From: Puniceicoccaceae bacterium
GTDB taxonomy: Bacteria > Verrucomicrobiota > Verrucomicrobiia > Opitutales > Coraliomargaritaceae
DNA length: 64,000 bases
Assembly: GCA_018402305.1 (NCBI GenBank)
Contig: JAGYJE010000003.1
Span: 62,001-126,000, forward strand
Direction: 5' to 3'
Notes under the pieces: generated by a model
Seen by the model: the letters and a program-made list of their open reading frames with translations, nothing else
Database searches by the model: none
What the model was told of the DNA's origin: nothing
Part shown: piece by piece, positions 54,621 to 62,864 of the stretch
How the letters are laid out: each line of letters opens with the position of its first letter
Numbering within the stretch: position 1 is the stretch's first letter
Translations under genes and position numbers: made by a program

Positions 54621-55241
54621 ATGACAAAAGAAACGCCAATATTTGAAGAAGTTTTACGGAGTCTGCTCAAATCGCCGGGTCTTTGGCAGAAGCTCTTGAT
54701 CGGGGGCGTGCTCTCGTTTATTCCCGGACTGAACTTTTTGGCTTTTGGCTATCTCTTCCGGATCTCGCGCTCTGTGCGTGCCTCGGGGCGTACGGGCCTG
54801 CCGGATTGGCAACTCCGCGATGACTGGCGCGGGCTGTTTTTTGACGGTCTGCGCTTCGCGTTGGTCTGGGTGGCCTTTTGGTTGCTGCCAGTGCTCATGG
54901 CAGCTCTTGTATCGTGGTTGTTGGCCCTTGTTTTCCTTGGGGCGCTGACGAATGTATTGTTTTGTTCGACGGTTTTATATGCCACGGTTCTGTTCTGTTC
55001 CGCGCTCTATCGCTACACGATGCGAGAAGATTTCCACGACTTGCTCGACTTGAATTTGCTTTTTCGTATGACCTGGATGGAACTGCCGCGTCTACTTATA
55101 CCCTTGTTCTGCTTTCTGGGGCTCCTCGTTTTAACACTTCCATTCTACGGTTTTTCCTTTTTTGGCGGTTTTCTCGTTTTGATCACCTACACGGGCCTTC
55201 GTTACCGCAGCATCGAGGAGCGGAGGAACGTCCCTTTTTAG
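54621..55241 (+). CDS. DUF4013 family membrane protein
   Basis: 206-residue integral membrane protein with about four helices: KLLIGGVLSFIPGLNFLAFGYLF, FALVWVAFWLLPVLMAALVSWLLALVFLG, TNVLFCSTVLYATVLFCSALY and LIPLFCFLGLLVLTLPFYGFSFFGGFLVLITYTGL. The early pattern FIPGLNFLAFGYL-R and LPDWQLRDDW match DUF4013. No catalytic residues. Its ATG is four bases from the divergent polyprenyl synthase start, and an unknown secreted protein gene follows 12 bp later. Function unknown. Confidence 0.8.
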   Translation: MTKETPIFEEVLRSLLKSPGLWQKLLIGGVLSFIPGLNFLAFGYLFRISRSVRASGRTGLPDWQLRDDWRGLFFDGLRFALVWVAFWLLPVLMAALVSWLLALVFLGALTNVLFCSTVLYATVLFCSALYRYTMREDFHDLLDLNLLFRMTWMELPRLLIPLFCFLGLLVLTLPFYGFSFFGGFLVLITYTGLRYRSIEERRNVPF

Positions 55242-55253
55242 CCGGATCGCCGT

Positions 55254-56495
55254 ATGCCCTCCCTAAAATCAGAAAAGACGTCCAGTTTGTTCGGAGTCTA
55301 TTTTAGGGGCTGCATCCTGATTCTAAGCCTTTGCGTTCCTTTCTTCTCGGCTTCGGCCCAGATGGAAAGTGCCCTGAATCGCTACTTCGAAACAGTCGGG
55401 CTGGACCGGCGCTCGGTTAATTATATGAACGAACTCTCGTTCTACGTCGGTCAGCGGGCAGCCCGCTATGTCGATCAAAGGGACCTAGAATACCCGCAGC
55501 CGATCCTGCTGCGCCTATGGCCGCCTGATTCGGCAGATTTTCGCGACGACCACCGAATCCGTCTGGGTGAGCGCTCCGCCGTTCAACTGGACTTGCGATG
55601 GAGTGCCAACCTGTCTCTGGATCGGGCATGTTTGCTGCTCTCCAAAGCGCTGCTCCTCCAATATACAGTCTATACTTACGGGCCAGGGCGGGCGCCCTCG
55701 ATGCGGGCCTGGCCCATTGCCGCCCTCGGGCTGGATGCCTACCTTGGACTGCGCCCGGCAGAGGTGCTTCGCGTGCAGCAGGATCTTCGCCGCGAGGCCA
55801 ACTTGGCCGCCGGTTCAATCCTCAGCCTGAAAACGGCAAATGGCGATGCGCCGCCAGCTTCTGCCTATTGGCTCTCGCAAGCGCTCCGTGTCCTATCCCG
55901 GGAGGGTCAATTGGGGCGCCGCTTTTTTAAGCAGGCGCTCTCAGGGATTGATGTGGCGGAGCCGCTGGCCATTCAGCTCAGCAAGGACTCGCCGCAGGGT
56001 CCCGGTATACAACTGGAGGCATGGTGGGCGCGTCAGAGAGACGCGATCCTCTCGCGTTCGCTGGAAGCCTTTGAGTCGATGCAAACTTCGCGTGAATGGC
56101 TGGAGGCTTTCGCAGACCTCGGCTCGGTGGCTATTGTGCAGGTCGACGAGCCCGTTAACCTGCGTTCGCTGAGGGCGCATCGTGACTCAGAGGAAGTGCG
56201 GGAACTGATTGCGGCTCGTTATCAGATTTTGCGGCTGCGACTCGGCCGGTGCAACCCGGCTTTCTTTAATGCGGCTCAGTCGCTCGGGGCACTTTTTGAA
56301 ACCTTTCTTAATGATGAGGCCTCTCATCGCTACCTGCACGCGCTCATCGTGTTCCTGGGCGATATGGAAGACGCCAAGGAGCTCCAAATCGCCATCGGGT
56401 CGAAGCTTTCCGGGGACGAGCCCAACGGGACCGAAAACCTCGGGAAAGAAAAAAATAATATTTTGAACGCGATGACATCGGATGCGTCTATGTAA
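55254..56495 (+). CDS. unknown secreted protein
   Basis: Not recognised. 413 residues with a likely signal peptide (CILILSLCVPFFSASAQ, cut about residue 36). The mature part is mixed alpha/beta with Arg-rich segments (LRLWPPDSADFRDDHRIRLGE, LSLDRACLLLSKALLLQYTVYTYGPG, SREWLEAFADLGSVAIVQ) and no motif of an enzyme I know. It has no TPR consensus but a helical character. It follows the DUF4013 gene in the same direction, possibly as a two-gene envelope unit. The C-terminus NILNAMTSDASM is low-complexity. A strong terminator is 40 bp downstream. Confidence 0.75.
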   Translation: MPSLKSEKTSSLFGVYFRGCILILSLCVPFFSASAQMESALNRYFETVGLDRRSVNYMNELSFYVGQRAARYVDQRDLEYPQPILLRLWPPDSADFRDDHRIRLGERSAVQLDLRWSANLSLDRACLLLSKALLLQYTVYTYGPGRAPSMRAWPIAALGLDAYLGLRPAEVLRVQQDLRREANLAAGSILSLKTANGDAPPASAYWLSQALRVLSREGQLGRRFFKQALSGIDVAEPLAIQLSKDSPQGPGIQLEAWWARQRDAILSRSLEAFESMQTSREWLEAFADLGSVAIVQVDEPVNLRSLRAHRDSEEVRELIAARYQILRLRLGRCNPAFFNAAQSLGALFETFLNDEASHRYLHALIVFLGDMEDAKELQIAIGSKLSGDEPNGTENLGKEKNNILNAMTSDASM

Positions 56496-56533
56496 ACAGT
56501 TATCCGTGTTTTGTTCAGTTTGTTGTTTGTTTT

Positions 56534-56564
56534 GCGCCGCCCTGTGAGGGGCGGCGCTTTTTTT
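56534..56564 (+). terminator. Rho-independent terminator after the secreted protein gene
   Basis: A perfect 9-bp GC stem (GCGCCGCCC / GGGCGGCGC) with a six-base loop is followed by seven T. Confidence 0.88.
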
Positions 56565-56632
56565 CGGCGTTTTTCAGGGGCGTTTTTTTCCTGGGCGTTT
56601 TTCCGGTGTTTTCCGGGCGCGTTTTTCCGCGC
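56565..56632. repeat. degenerate GGGCGTTTTTC-type repeats, about five units
   Basis: Directly after the terminator a G/C/T-rich stretch repeats GGCGTTTTT-like words about every 13-16 bases (GGCGTTTTTC, GGCGTTTTTTTCC, GGCGTTTTTCC, GTGTTTTCC, GCGCGTTTTTCC). Imperfect. No gene. Confidence 0.6.
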
Positions 56633-56733
56633 CTTTGTTTTGTGAGGTATGCTGATCAGGGAAAGAGCGGCCATTCCCGAAAGCGAGGTAAACTTGCAGA
56701 TGTGGACTAGACAAAACGAATTGGGCCTACACT

Positions 56734-57612
56734 ATGCGCCCTCTAATGAAAATATTCTTGAACGATACACTCGTCGATTCGACGGAAGCAAAAATTTCGG
56801 TCTTTGACCATGGTCTTCTCTACGGGGACGGCATCTTTGAGGGAATTCGCCTCTATAACGGTTGCGTGTTCAAATTGGACGCCCATCTGGAGCGACTCGA
56901 ATACTCGGCTAAGGCAATCATGCTGAAGATGCCCTGGTCCCGCCAGGAAATTGCTGATGCAGTCTGTGAAACCTGCCGGGCGAATAATTTGAAAGATGGC
57001 TATATCCGCCTTGTGGTGACGCGCGGGGAAGGGAGCCTGGGGCTTTCCATCCAAAATTGTAAGCGTCCTCAACTCATTATCATCGCCGATACAATCCAGC
57101 TCTATCCCGAGGAATTCTACGAAAACGGACTCTCCATCATCACCGTCCCAACCCGCCGCTGCAATCCCGCCGCTTTACCGCCCTCCGTTAAATCACTGAA
57201 TTACCTGAACAATATCCTGGCCAAAATTGAAGCCCAGCACCTCGGCTATCATGAGGCGATTATGCTGAACGATCAAGGCTATGTAGCGGAATGCACCGGG
57301 GATAATGTTTTTATTATCCACAAGGGGGAGCTCATCACGCCTGCAGCCAGTGCGGGTGCGCTTAAAGGCATTACCCGCGATACCGCGCTCGAAATTGCCG
57401 ATGAACTCGGTATCCCCTGGCGCGAGGCGAACATGACCCGGTACGATGTTTGGGTTGCTGACGAGCTCTTTCTTACCGGAACTGCGGCCGAAATTGTCCC
57501 TATCGTTGAAGTCGATGCACGGTCGATCGGCAACGGGAAGCCGGGTGCGATCACCGCAAGGTTCCTCGAAAGTTTCCGCCGCCGTGTCTCGGTCGAAGGC
57601 ACCATGCTTTGA
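56734..57612 (+). CDS. ilvE: class IV aminotransferase, branched-chain amino acid aminotransferase-like
   Basis: PLP enzyme interconverting branched-chain amino acids and 2-oxo acids. The 292 residues begin IFLNDTLVDSTEAKISVFDHGLLYGDGIFEGIR, identified by VFDHG-LYGDG-FEGIR, then catalytic Lys in PPSVKSLNYLNNILAKIEA and the ending AECTGDNVFII and SAGALKGITRD. BCAT and D-amino-acid transaminase share these motifs, so the exact substrate is not proven, though ilvE is the more common assignment. ATG at 56734 or 56746. Monocistronic; a 155-bp gap to mcsA follows. Confidence 0.83.
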   Translation: MRPLMKIFLNDTLVDSTEAKISVFDHGLLYGDGIFEGIRLYNGCVFKLDAHLERLEYSAKAIMLKMPWSRQEIADAVCETCRANNLKDGYIRLVVTRGEGSLGLSIQNCKRPQLIIIADTIQLYPEEFYENGLSIITVPTRRCNPAALPPSVKSLNYLNNILAKIEAQHLGYHEAIMLNDQGYVAECTGDNVFIIHKGELITPAASAGALKGITRDTALEIADELGIPWREANMTRYDVWVADELFLTGTAAEIVPIVEVDARSIGNGKPGAITARFLESFRRRVSVEGTML

Positions 57613-57681
57613 GAAACAACGATTTTTTGGGGAACCTTTCAGGCGCGACTTGGCACAATTCGTGCACCGCAGGGCTGGCGC

Positions 57682-57711
57682 TTGTCAAAAACACTTGGCT
57701 TGCGCTCTAAT
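57682..57711 (+). promoter_or_regulatory. promoter of mcsA-mcsB-clpC
   Basis: TTGTCA (57682-57687) and TCTAAT (57706-57711) separated by 18 bases, 57 bases upstream of mcsA. No CtsR box (GGTCAAA repeat) or CIRCE inverted repeat was seen. Confidence 0.5.
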
Positions 57712-57767
57712 TTACAGAAAGTGCGGTTTAGTTTTGCGATTTGGTAAGAAAAGGGTATTTTTGAATC

Positions 57768-58277
57768 ATGGCAAAAAATCTGAAGTGCAGTCACTGCAAT
57801 AAACTCGCGACCGTCCACCTGACTCAGATCGTCAACAGCAAAATCATCAAGGTCGACCTCTGCGAGGCTTGCGCACAGGCAAAAGGCGTGACCGATCCGG
57901 AAGGGTTCTCCCTGGCAGATCTTCTGAGTAAAACCAATCTGGTTTCCGAGCCGTCTGAGGCCCAGCTTGAATGCTCCGAATGTGGATTGACCACAGCGGA
58001 CTTTCGCCGAACCGGCCGCTTGGGCTGCGCGTCCTGCTACCAGACCTTCGCGCCGCTCGTGCGTCCGGTGTTGGAGGATATGCACGCTGGCACGGAGCAC
58101 AATGGGAAAATTCCGGAGGTCGCCTTCACGCGTCAACACAGCCAAGCGGAACTCGACACCCTGGAAAATGCCCTGCAACGCGCCATCGCGGAAGAGGCCT
58201 ACGAGGAAGCCGCGAGATTTCGTGACCAGATACAATCGATCAAGGACGCCGCCGAGTCGGAGGCCGTGCACTCATGA
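57768..58277 (+). CDS. mcsA: McsA: zinc-finger, UVR-motif activator of the arginine kinase
   Basis: Adaptor required by McsB. The 169 residues have paired CXXC zinc sites: KCSHCNKLATVHLTQIVNSK (Cys pair), then VDLCEACAQ; a second set in CSECGLTT and GCASCYQTF. The C-terminus is a UvrB/UvrC motif domain: QAELDTLENALQRAIAEEAYEEAARFRDQIQ, quoted by L---L--AI-EE-YE-AA--RD-I. It overlaps mcsB by four bases. This matches the Bacillus McsA architecture, but there is no ctsR upstream. Confidence 0.92.
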   Translation: MAKNLKCSHCNKLATVHLTQIVNSKIIKVDLCEACAQAKGVTDPEGFSLADLLSKTNLVSEPSEAQLECSECGLTTADFRRTGRLGCASCYQTFAPLVRPVLEDMHAGTEHNGKIPEVAFTRQHSQAELDTLENALQRAIAEEAYEEAARFRDQIQSIKDAAESEAVHS

Positions 58278-59362
58278 TTGAATCCCTCATCAAGTCGGAT
58301 ACTGCCGAACTCACCCAAAGCACAAAAAAAGGTGCCCCGGTGGTCCTGAGCACGCGTGTGCGTCTAGCCCGAAATTTGGCCAATACTCCCTTTCCGGAGC
58401 GAGCCAGTTCGTCTCAGCGTAGTGACACATTGTCAAAGTGCGCCGAGCAGATTGCCAGCCTGGGGCCGATGCAACAGGGGGCATTTTTCGATGTCGCCGA
58501 ACTTTCCGACTTGGAAAAGCAGGTCCTCGTCGAACGTCATTTAATAAGCCGCGAGCTTTGCGAGTCGGAGTCCGGCTCGGGCGTTTTTATCAATAAGGAT
58601 CAAACCTGCTCGGTTATGATCAATGAGGAAGACCACCTGCGCATTCAGTTTCTTAAGACCGGTTTCAACCTGCGTTCTGTTTGGAAGCAGATTGATCGCT
58701 TTGATTCGAGTTTGGAGGGTGGACTGGATGTCGCCTTTTCCCACGAGTTTGGCTACCTCACTGCCTGCCCGACAAACTTAGGCACGGCACTGCGGGCATC
58801 GGTTATGCTGCACTTGCCCGGGTTGGTGATTTCCGATCACATGGAAAAGGTCATTCGTGCCGTTAACCAGCTGGGCATCACGGTGCGAGGGCTCTACGGC
58901 GAAGGCTCTGACGCGACGGGGCATGTTTTTCAGATTTCCAACCAGCAGACTCTTGGTGAGAGTGAAGAGGCGATCATGTCCCGCTTGGGGAATGTTTTCA
59001 AATCGATCATCGATCACGAAATTAACGCACGATTCAAATATTTGGAAGAAAACCGCGCCCGCCTGCTGGACCAAATTGGCCGGGCCTTTGGTGTTCTGCA
59101 AAATGCGCACGTCCTCAACTCGAACGAAGCGCTCAATTTGCTATCCCTGATGCGTCTTGCAGTGGACTTTGGTATGCTGCCCGAAGATAATCGCAGCGAT
59201 GTGGACCGGCTCTTTATCGAATGCCAGCCTGGGCACATCCAATATGCCGCTGGTGAGGGAATCGAGCCTGCTGCCCGTGATTTATCGCGGGCCGACAAGC
59301 TTCGCAAGGAGTTTATGCAATTACCATCGCTGGATTTTGACACGGTGAGCGATTTGACTTAA
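58274..59362 (+). CDS. mcsB: protein-arginine kinase McsB
   Basis: Phosphagen-kinase-like enzyme that phosphorylates arginines and marks proteins for ClpC. The 362 residues show the ATP-phosphagen domains: VVLSTRVRLARNLANTPFP, VMINEEDHLRIQ (catalytic Glu-Glu-Asp-His region), LTACPTNLGTALRASVMLHLPG (catalytic Cys) and a guanidino loop GLYGEGSDATGHVFQISNQ. No N-terminal extension. It overlaps mcsA by four bases and is 13 bp ahead of clpC. Arginine-phosphorylation is described mainly in Firmicutes; its presence here is a family-based inference. Confidence 0.94.
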   Translation: MIESLIKSDTAELTQSTKKGAPVVLSTRVRLARNLANTPFPERASSSQRSDTLSKCAEQIASLGPMQQGAFFDVAELSDLEKQVLVERHLISRELCESESGSGVFINKDQTCSVMINEEDHLRIQFLKTGFNLRSVWKQIDRFDSSLEGGLDVAFSHEFGYLTACPTNLGTALRASVMLHLPGLVISDHMEKVIRAVNQLGITVRGLYGEGSDATGHVFQISNQQTLGESEEAIMSRLGNVFKSIIDHEINARFKYLEENRARLLDQIGRAFGVLQNAHVLNSNEALNLLSLMRLAVDFGMLPEDNRSDVDRLFIECQPGHIQYAAGEGIEPAARDLSRADKLRKEFMQLPSLDFDTVSDLT

Positions 59363-59375
59363 GGAAAGAGCTATC

Positions 59376-61859
59376 ATGGAACCTATGAATAATTTCACCC
59401 CCCGCGCACAACAAGTGCTCGCTCTCGCACGGAAGGAAGCGGATCGCTTTCATCATAACTACGTCGGCACGGAGCACCTCCTGCTTGGCCTCATCAATCT
59501 GGGCCAGGGAGTCGCGGTTAATGTTTTGCAAAAAATGGGTCTCGATCTGCAAACCGTGCGCACAGCTGTTGAAAAACAGGTTGGCACGGGGCCAGAAAGT
59601 AAGCCATCTGGAAACATTCCTTACACCCCGCGCGTTAAAAAAGTGTTGGCGCTGGCGGGTAAGGAAGCCAAAGCACTCAACCACTCCTACGTCGGCACCG
59701 AGCACATCTTGCTGGGCCTCCTGCGCGAGGGCGAGGGTGTGGCCGCGCGTGTCTTAAAATCGCTCGATGTCGATATCGAGCGCTGCCGCAATGAGATTCT
59801 TGCGGAGCTGGATCCTAATTTCTCCGGTGAACCGGAGGAGGCCATTGCCGGTGGTAAATCGAGTGGTCCAGACGATAAGAAAGACAGCAAAACGCCCGCG
59901 CTCAAAGCATTTGGGCGTGACCTTACCGAACTCGCTAAAAAAGGAGAACTCGACCCGGTCGTGGGCCGGGCCGAGGAAATTCGCCGCGTGGTACAGATCC
60001 TCTGCCGCCGCACAAAAAACAACCCCGTGCTGATCGGCGAGGCCGGTGTGGGTAAGACCGCCATCGTGGAGGGGCTTGCTCAGGAAATCGCTTCCGGCAT
60101 CGTGCCAGAGATTATCGCGGATAAGCGCGTCATCACGCTGGATCTTGCCCTCATGGTTGCGGGAACCAAGTATCGCGGGCAGTTTGAGGAGCGAATTAAG
60201 GCAGTCATGGATGAGATCCGCCGTGCCAAGAATATTATTATCTTTATCGATGAGCTCCATACGATTGTCGGCGCTGGCGCGGCAGAAGGCGCTATGGACG
60301 CATCCAATATTTTTAAACCAGCCCTGGGGCGTGGTGAGCTGCAATGTATCGGGGCCACGACTCTGTCGGAATACCGCAAATATATCGAAAAGGACAGCGC
60401 GCTTGATCGCCGCTTCCAATCCGTCAAGGTAGAGGCCCCTTCGATCGAGGATACGATCAAGATTCTCAAGGGAATTCGCGGCAAATACGAGGACCATCAC
60501 AAAGTGACATTTACAGATGCGGCCCTCGAGTCCGCCGCCAAGCTCTCCGAGCGCTACATCACTTCGCGCTTCTTGCCCGACAAGGCAATCGATATTCTCG
60601 ACGAAGCGGGCGCGCGCTCACGCATTGAATCGCTCAAACAACCTCCCGAGATCGAAGCCATGACGGCCGAAATTGAAAAAGTCTGCGCGAAGAAGGAAGA
60701 CGCCATCGCGAAGCAGCATTTCGAAGGTGCGGCCAAATACCGCGACGAAGAAAAACAACTGCGCAAACGACAGGCCGATTTCATTGAAGAGTGGAAGAAA
60801 AATCGCGAAGAGCAACGGATTACCGTGGATTCAGATTCTATGTTGCAGGTTGTTGCCGCTTGGACCGGTATTCCGCTCTCCCGTATGGAAGAGGCCGAGA
60901 GCAAAAAATTGCTCCGCCTTGAGGCTGAATTACAAAGCGAAGTAGTTGGCCAAAATATGGCGACCGAGGTCATCGCCAAAGCGCTTCGCCGCTCGCGTGC
61001 GGATTTGAAGGATCCCAAGCGCCCCATCGGCTCTTTCATGTTCCTCGGGCCGACAGGAGTCGGTAAAACACTGCTCGCTAAAGTACTCGCCGAAGAAATG
61101 TTCGGGGATAAAGACGCAATCATCCAAATCGATATGTCCGAGTATATGGAAAAATTTGCTGTCTCCCGCCTCGTTGGATCGCCTCCCGGTTACGTTGGTT
61201 ACGAAGAGGGTGGTCAGTTGACCGAGGCAGTGCGCCGCAAGCCCTACTCAGTTGTGCTCTTCGACGAGATCGAAAAAGCCCATCCAGATGTGGTCCAGCT
61301 GCTCTTGCAGGTGCTTGAGGAAGGACGGTTGACCGATAGCCTTGGCCGAAAAATTGATTTCCGGAATACGATTCTGATCATGACATCGAACGTAGGCGCA
61401 GACATCCTTCAGCGCAACACATCAATGGGCTTCGGAATCGAAAGCAACGCGGAGAGCGAATATGAACGAACACGTGAGAAAATTCTGGATGAAACCAGGA
61501 AAGTTTTTAAACCCGAGTTTCTCAACCGGCTCAACGACTTGGTTATCTTTAAGTCACTTGCTCGTGAAGACATGATGGAAATTGTTAACCTCGAACTTCG
61601 TAACGTCTCTGAGCGCCTGCGCGAGCGTGATTTAACTTTCGAGTTCACTATCGAGTGCAAAGAGTTTCTCATCGAAAAAGGTTATGACGAGAAATATGGC
61701 GCACGACCGCTTCGCCGCGCAGTCGAGAAGTATTTAGAAGACACGCTCGCCGAAGCGATTCTCTCCGGGGAGATTAAGCCGGGCGAAGTGATTCGAGTTT
61801 CTGTCGATGCGGAAAGCAAGGGGCTTAAGTTTGAGCAGGATCAGCCCGTGCCGTCGTAA
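59376..61859 (+). CDS. clpC: ATP-dependent Clp protease ATP-binding subunit ClpC
   Basis: AAA+ unfoldase partner of ClpP. The 827 residues include two Clp_N repeats ([19 protein letters not shown] and [20 protein letters not shown]), D1 Walker [14 protein letters not shown], a mid-region UVR/coiled coil ([22 protein letters not shown]) and D2 with Walker [13 protein letters not shown] and [16 protein letters not shown]. The C-terminal arms include [17 protein letters not shown]. It stands third in mcsA-mcsB-clpC, the order seen in Firmicutes. ClpP is not in the window. A weak terminator is 18 bp after the stop. Confidence 0.96.
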   Translation: MEPMNNFTPRAQQVLALARKEADRFHHNYVGTEHLLLGLINLGQGVAVNVLQKMGLDLQTVRTAVEKQVGTGPESKPSGNIPYTPRVKKVLALAGKEAKALNHSYVGTEHILLGLLREGEGVAARVLKSLDVDIERCRNEILAELDPNFSGEPEEAIAGGKSSGPDDKKDSKTPALKAFGRDLTELAKKGELDPVVGRAEEIRRVVQILCRRTKNNPVLIGEAGVGKTAIVEGLAQEIASGIVPEIIADKRVITLDLALMVAGTKYRGQFEERIKAVMDEIRRAKNIIIFIDELHTIVGAGAAEGAMDASNIFKPALGRGELQCIGATTLSEYRKYIEKDSALDRRFQSVKVEAPSIEDTIKILKGIRGKYEDHHKVTFTDAALESAAKLSERYITSRFLPDKAIDILDEAGARSRIESLKQPPEIEAMTAEIEKVCAKKEDAIAKQHFEGAAKYRDEEKQLRKRQADFIEEWKKNREEQRITVDSDSMLQVVAAWTGIPLSRMEEAESKKLLRLEAELQSEVVGQNMATEVIAKALRRSRADLKDPKRPIGSFMFLGPTGVGKTLLAKVLAEEMFGDKDAIIQIDMSEYMEKFAVSRLVGSPPGYVGYEEGGQLTEAVRRKPYSVVLFDEIEKAHPDVVQLLLQVLEEGRLTDSLGRKIDFRNTILIMTSNVGADILQRNTSMGFGIESNAESEYERTREKILDETRKVFKPEFLNRLNDLVIFKSLAREDMMEIVNLELRNVSERLRERDLTFEFTIECKEFLIEKGYDEKYGARPLRRAVEKYLEDTLAEAILSGEIKPGEVIRVSVDAESKGLKFEQDQPVPS

Positions 61860-61876
61860 AACATGACTGTAAGCTC

Positions 61877-61907
61877 AGTCCCGGTAGCAACTTGGGGCCG
61901 GGACTTT
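61877..61907 (+). terminator. putative terminator between clpC and uppP
   Basis: An 8-bp stem (AGTCCCGG / CCGGGACT) with a 13-base loop lies 18 bases after clpC and just before the end of convergent uppP. The T-run is poor, so this is uncertain. Confidence 0.4.
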
Positions 61908-61911
61908 CGAT

Positions 61912-62727
61912 TCATCCAAGGTACAGCGCGAGCCCGGCCAAAAGCACTAGATAGATTGAAAAGTAGTAGAGTCGCCGTTGTTCCAGTAGGCGAATCAGCC
62001 AAACGATTCCAATCATCGATGCGACAAACGATACCCCAAAGCTCACCGCGAGAGCGGCCCCGCTGATCGAGTCCAAGCCACCGGCTTGGAAGTCTCTCAG
62101 GGCCAAAAGTGACGAACCAACTAAAACTGGTATAGCCAGTAAAAAGGAAAACCGCACGGCAGTGGGACGTGACATTTTTAGGTAGAGCCCCGCAATCAAA
62201 GTGGATCCGGAGCGGGAGACCCCGGGCAAAACCGCGACCGTTTGCGCCAATCCAATCAGGACCGCGTCAGTCCATTTCAATTCCGGCAATTCTCGTTTGC
62301 CGATATGCTGTGCCCGCTCGACCAAGACCAACAGTGCCGCGGTGGTCAGCAATCCAATAGCCACGACCGGCATTGACTTGATGGTGTCCCCAAGTTGCTC
62401 GGATAAAATGATTCCGAGCACACCTGTGATGAATGTAGCGAGGAGCAAATATATCGAAAAATAAAAAGCGGTCCGATCCTCAGCCCCGCTCGTGCGGTGC
62501 ATCAAAACAAATCGCAAGCACCCAAGTGCGAGTTGGAACAGGTCACGCCGGAAATAGATCAAGACGGCCAGCAAAGAAGCGAGGTGCAGGAAAATTTCAA
62601 AAGTAAGCCCCGGAGTTTCGAGCTGTAGGAGTTCCCCCACAATCACGATATGCGCGGTGCTGGATACGGGAATAAACTCCGACAAGCCCTGCACCAAACC
62701 AAAAATAACCGCCTCCAAAAGTGTCAT
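61912..62727 (-). CDS. uppP: undecaprenyl-diphosphatase UppP/BacA
   Basis: Integral membrane phosphatase that recycles undecaprenyl pyrophosphate for cell-wall synthesis and can give bacitracin resistance. The 271-residue protein has about seven hydrophobic segments and the two active-site signatures: GLSEFIPVSSTAHIVIVGELL near residue 14 (E/Ser) and VLPGVSRSGSTLIAGLYL near 165 (the PG-SRSG motif with the catalytic Arg). Convergent with clpC, 52 bases apart. No accessory gene. Confidence 0.96.
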   Translation of the reverse strand: MTLLEAVIFGLVQGLSEFIPVSSTAHIVIVGELLQLETPGLTFEIFLHLASLLAVLIYFRRDLFQLALGCLRFVLMHRTSGAEDRTAFYFSIYLLLATFITGVLGIILSEQLGDTIKSMPVVAIGLLTTAALLVLVERAQHIGKRELPELKWTDAVLIGLAQTVAVLPGVSRSGSTLIAGLYLKMSRPTAVRFSFLLAIPVLVGSSLLALRDFQAGGLDSISGAALAVSFGVSFVASMIGIVWLIRLLEQRRLYYFSIYLVLLAGLALYLG

Positions 62728-62864
62728 GAGTCAGAGTTCATGTTCGCCCAAAGTCTCCTTAGCAATTTTTTTGTGCCTTCCATTTTAAAATCCACTCGGT
62801 TTTATAGACTGGAAATATTTTTTAGGTTGACTTGGGTTTTGGTTAGGCGAATCTTAGAATAATC

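Noticed and set aside
57613..57767. CtsR or CIRCE operator before mcsA
   Set aside because: Neither the GGTCAAA heptad repeat nor the TTAGCACTC inverted repeat occurs.
59754..60500. 248-residue minus-strand frame within clpC
   Set aside because: Antisense shadow; clpC blocks on the other strand are unambiguous.
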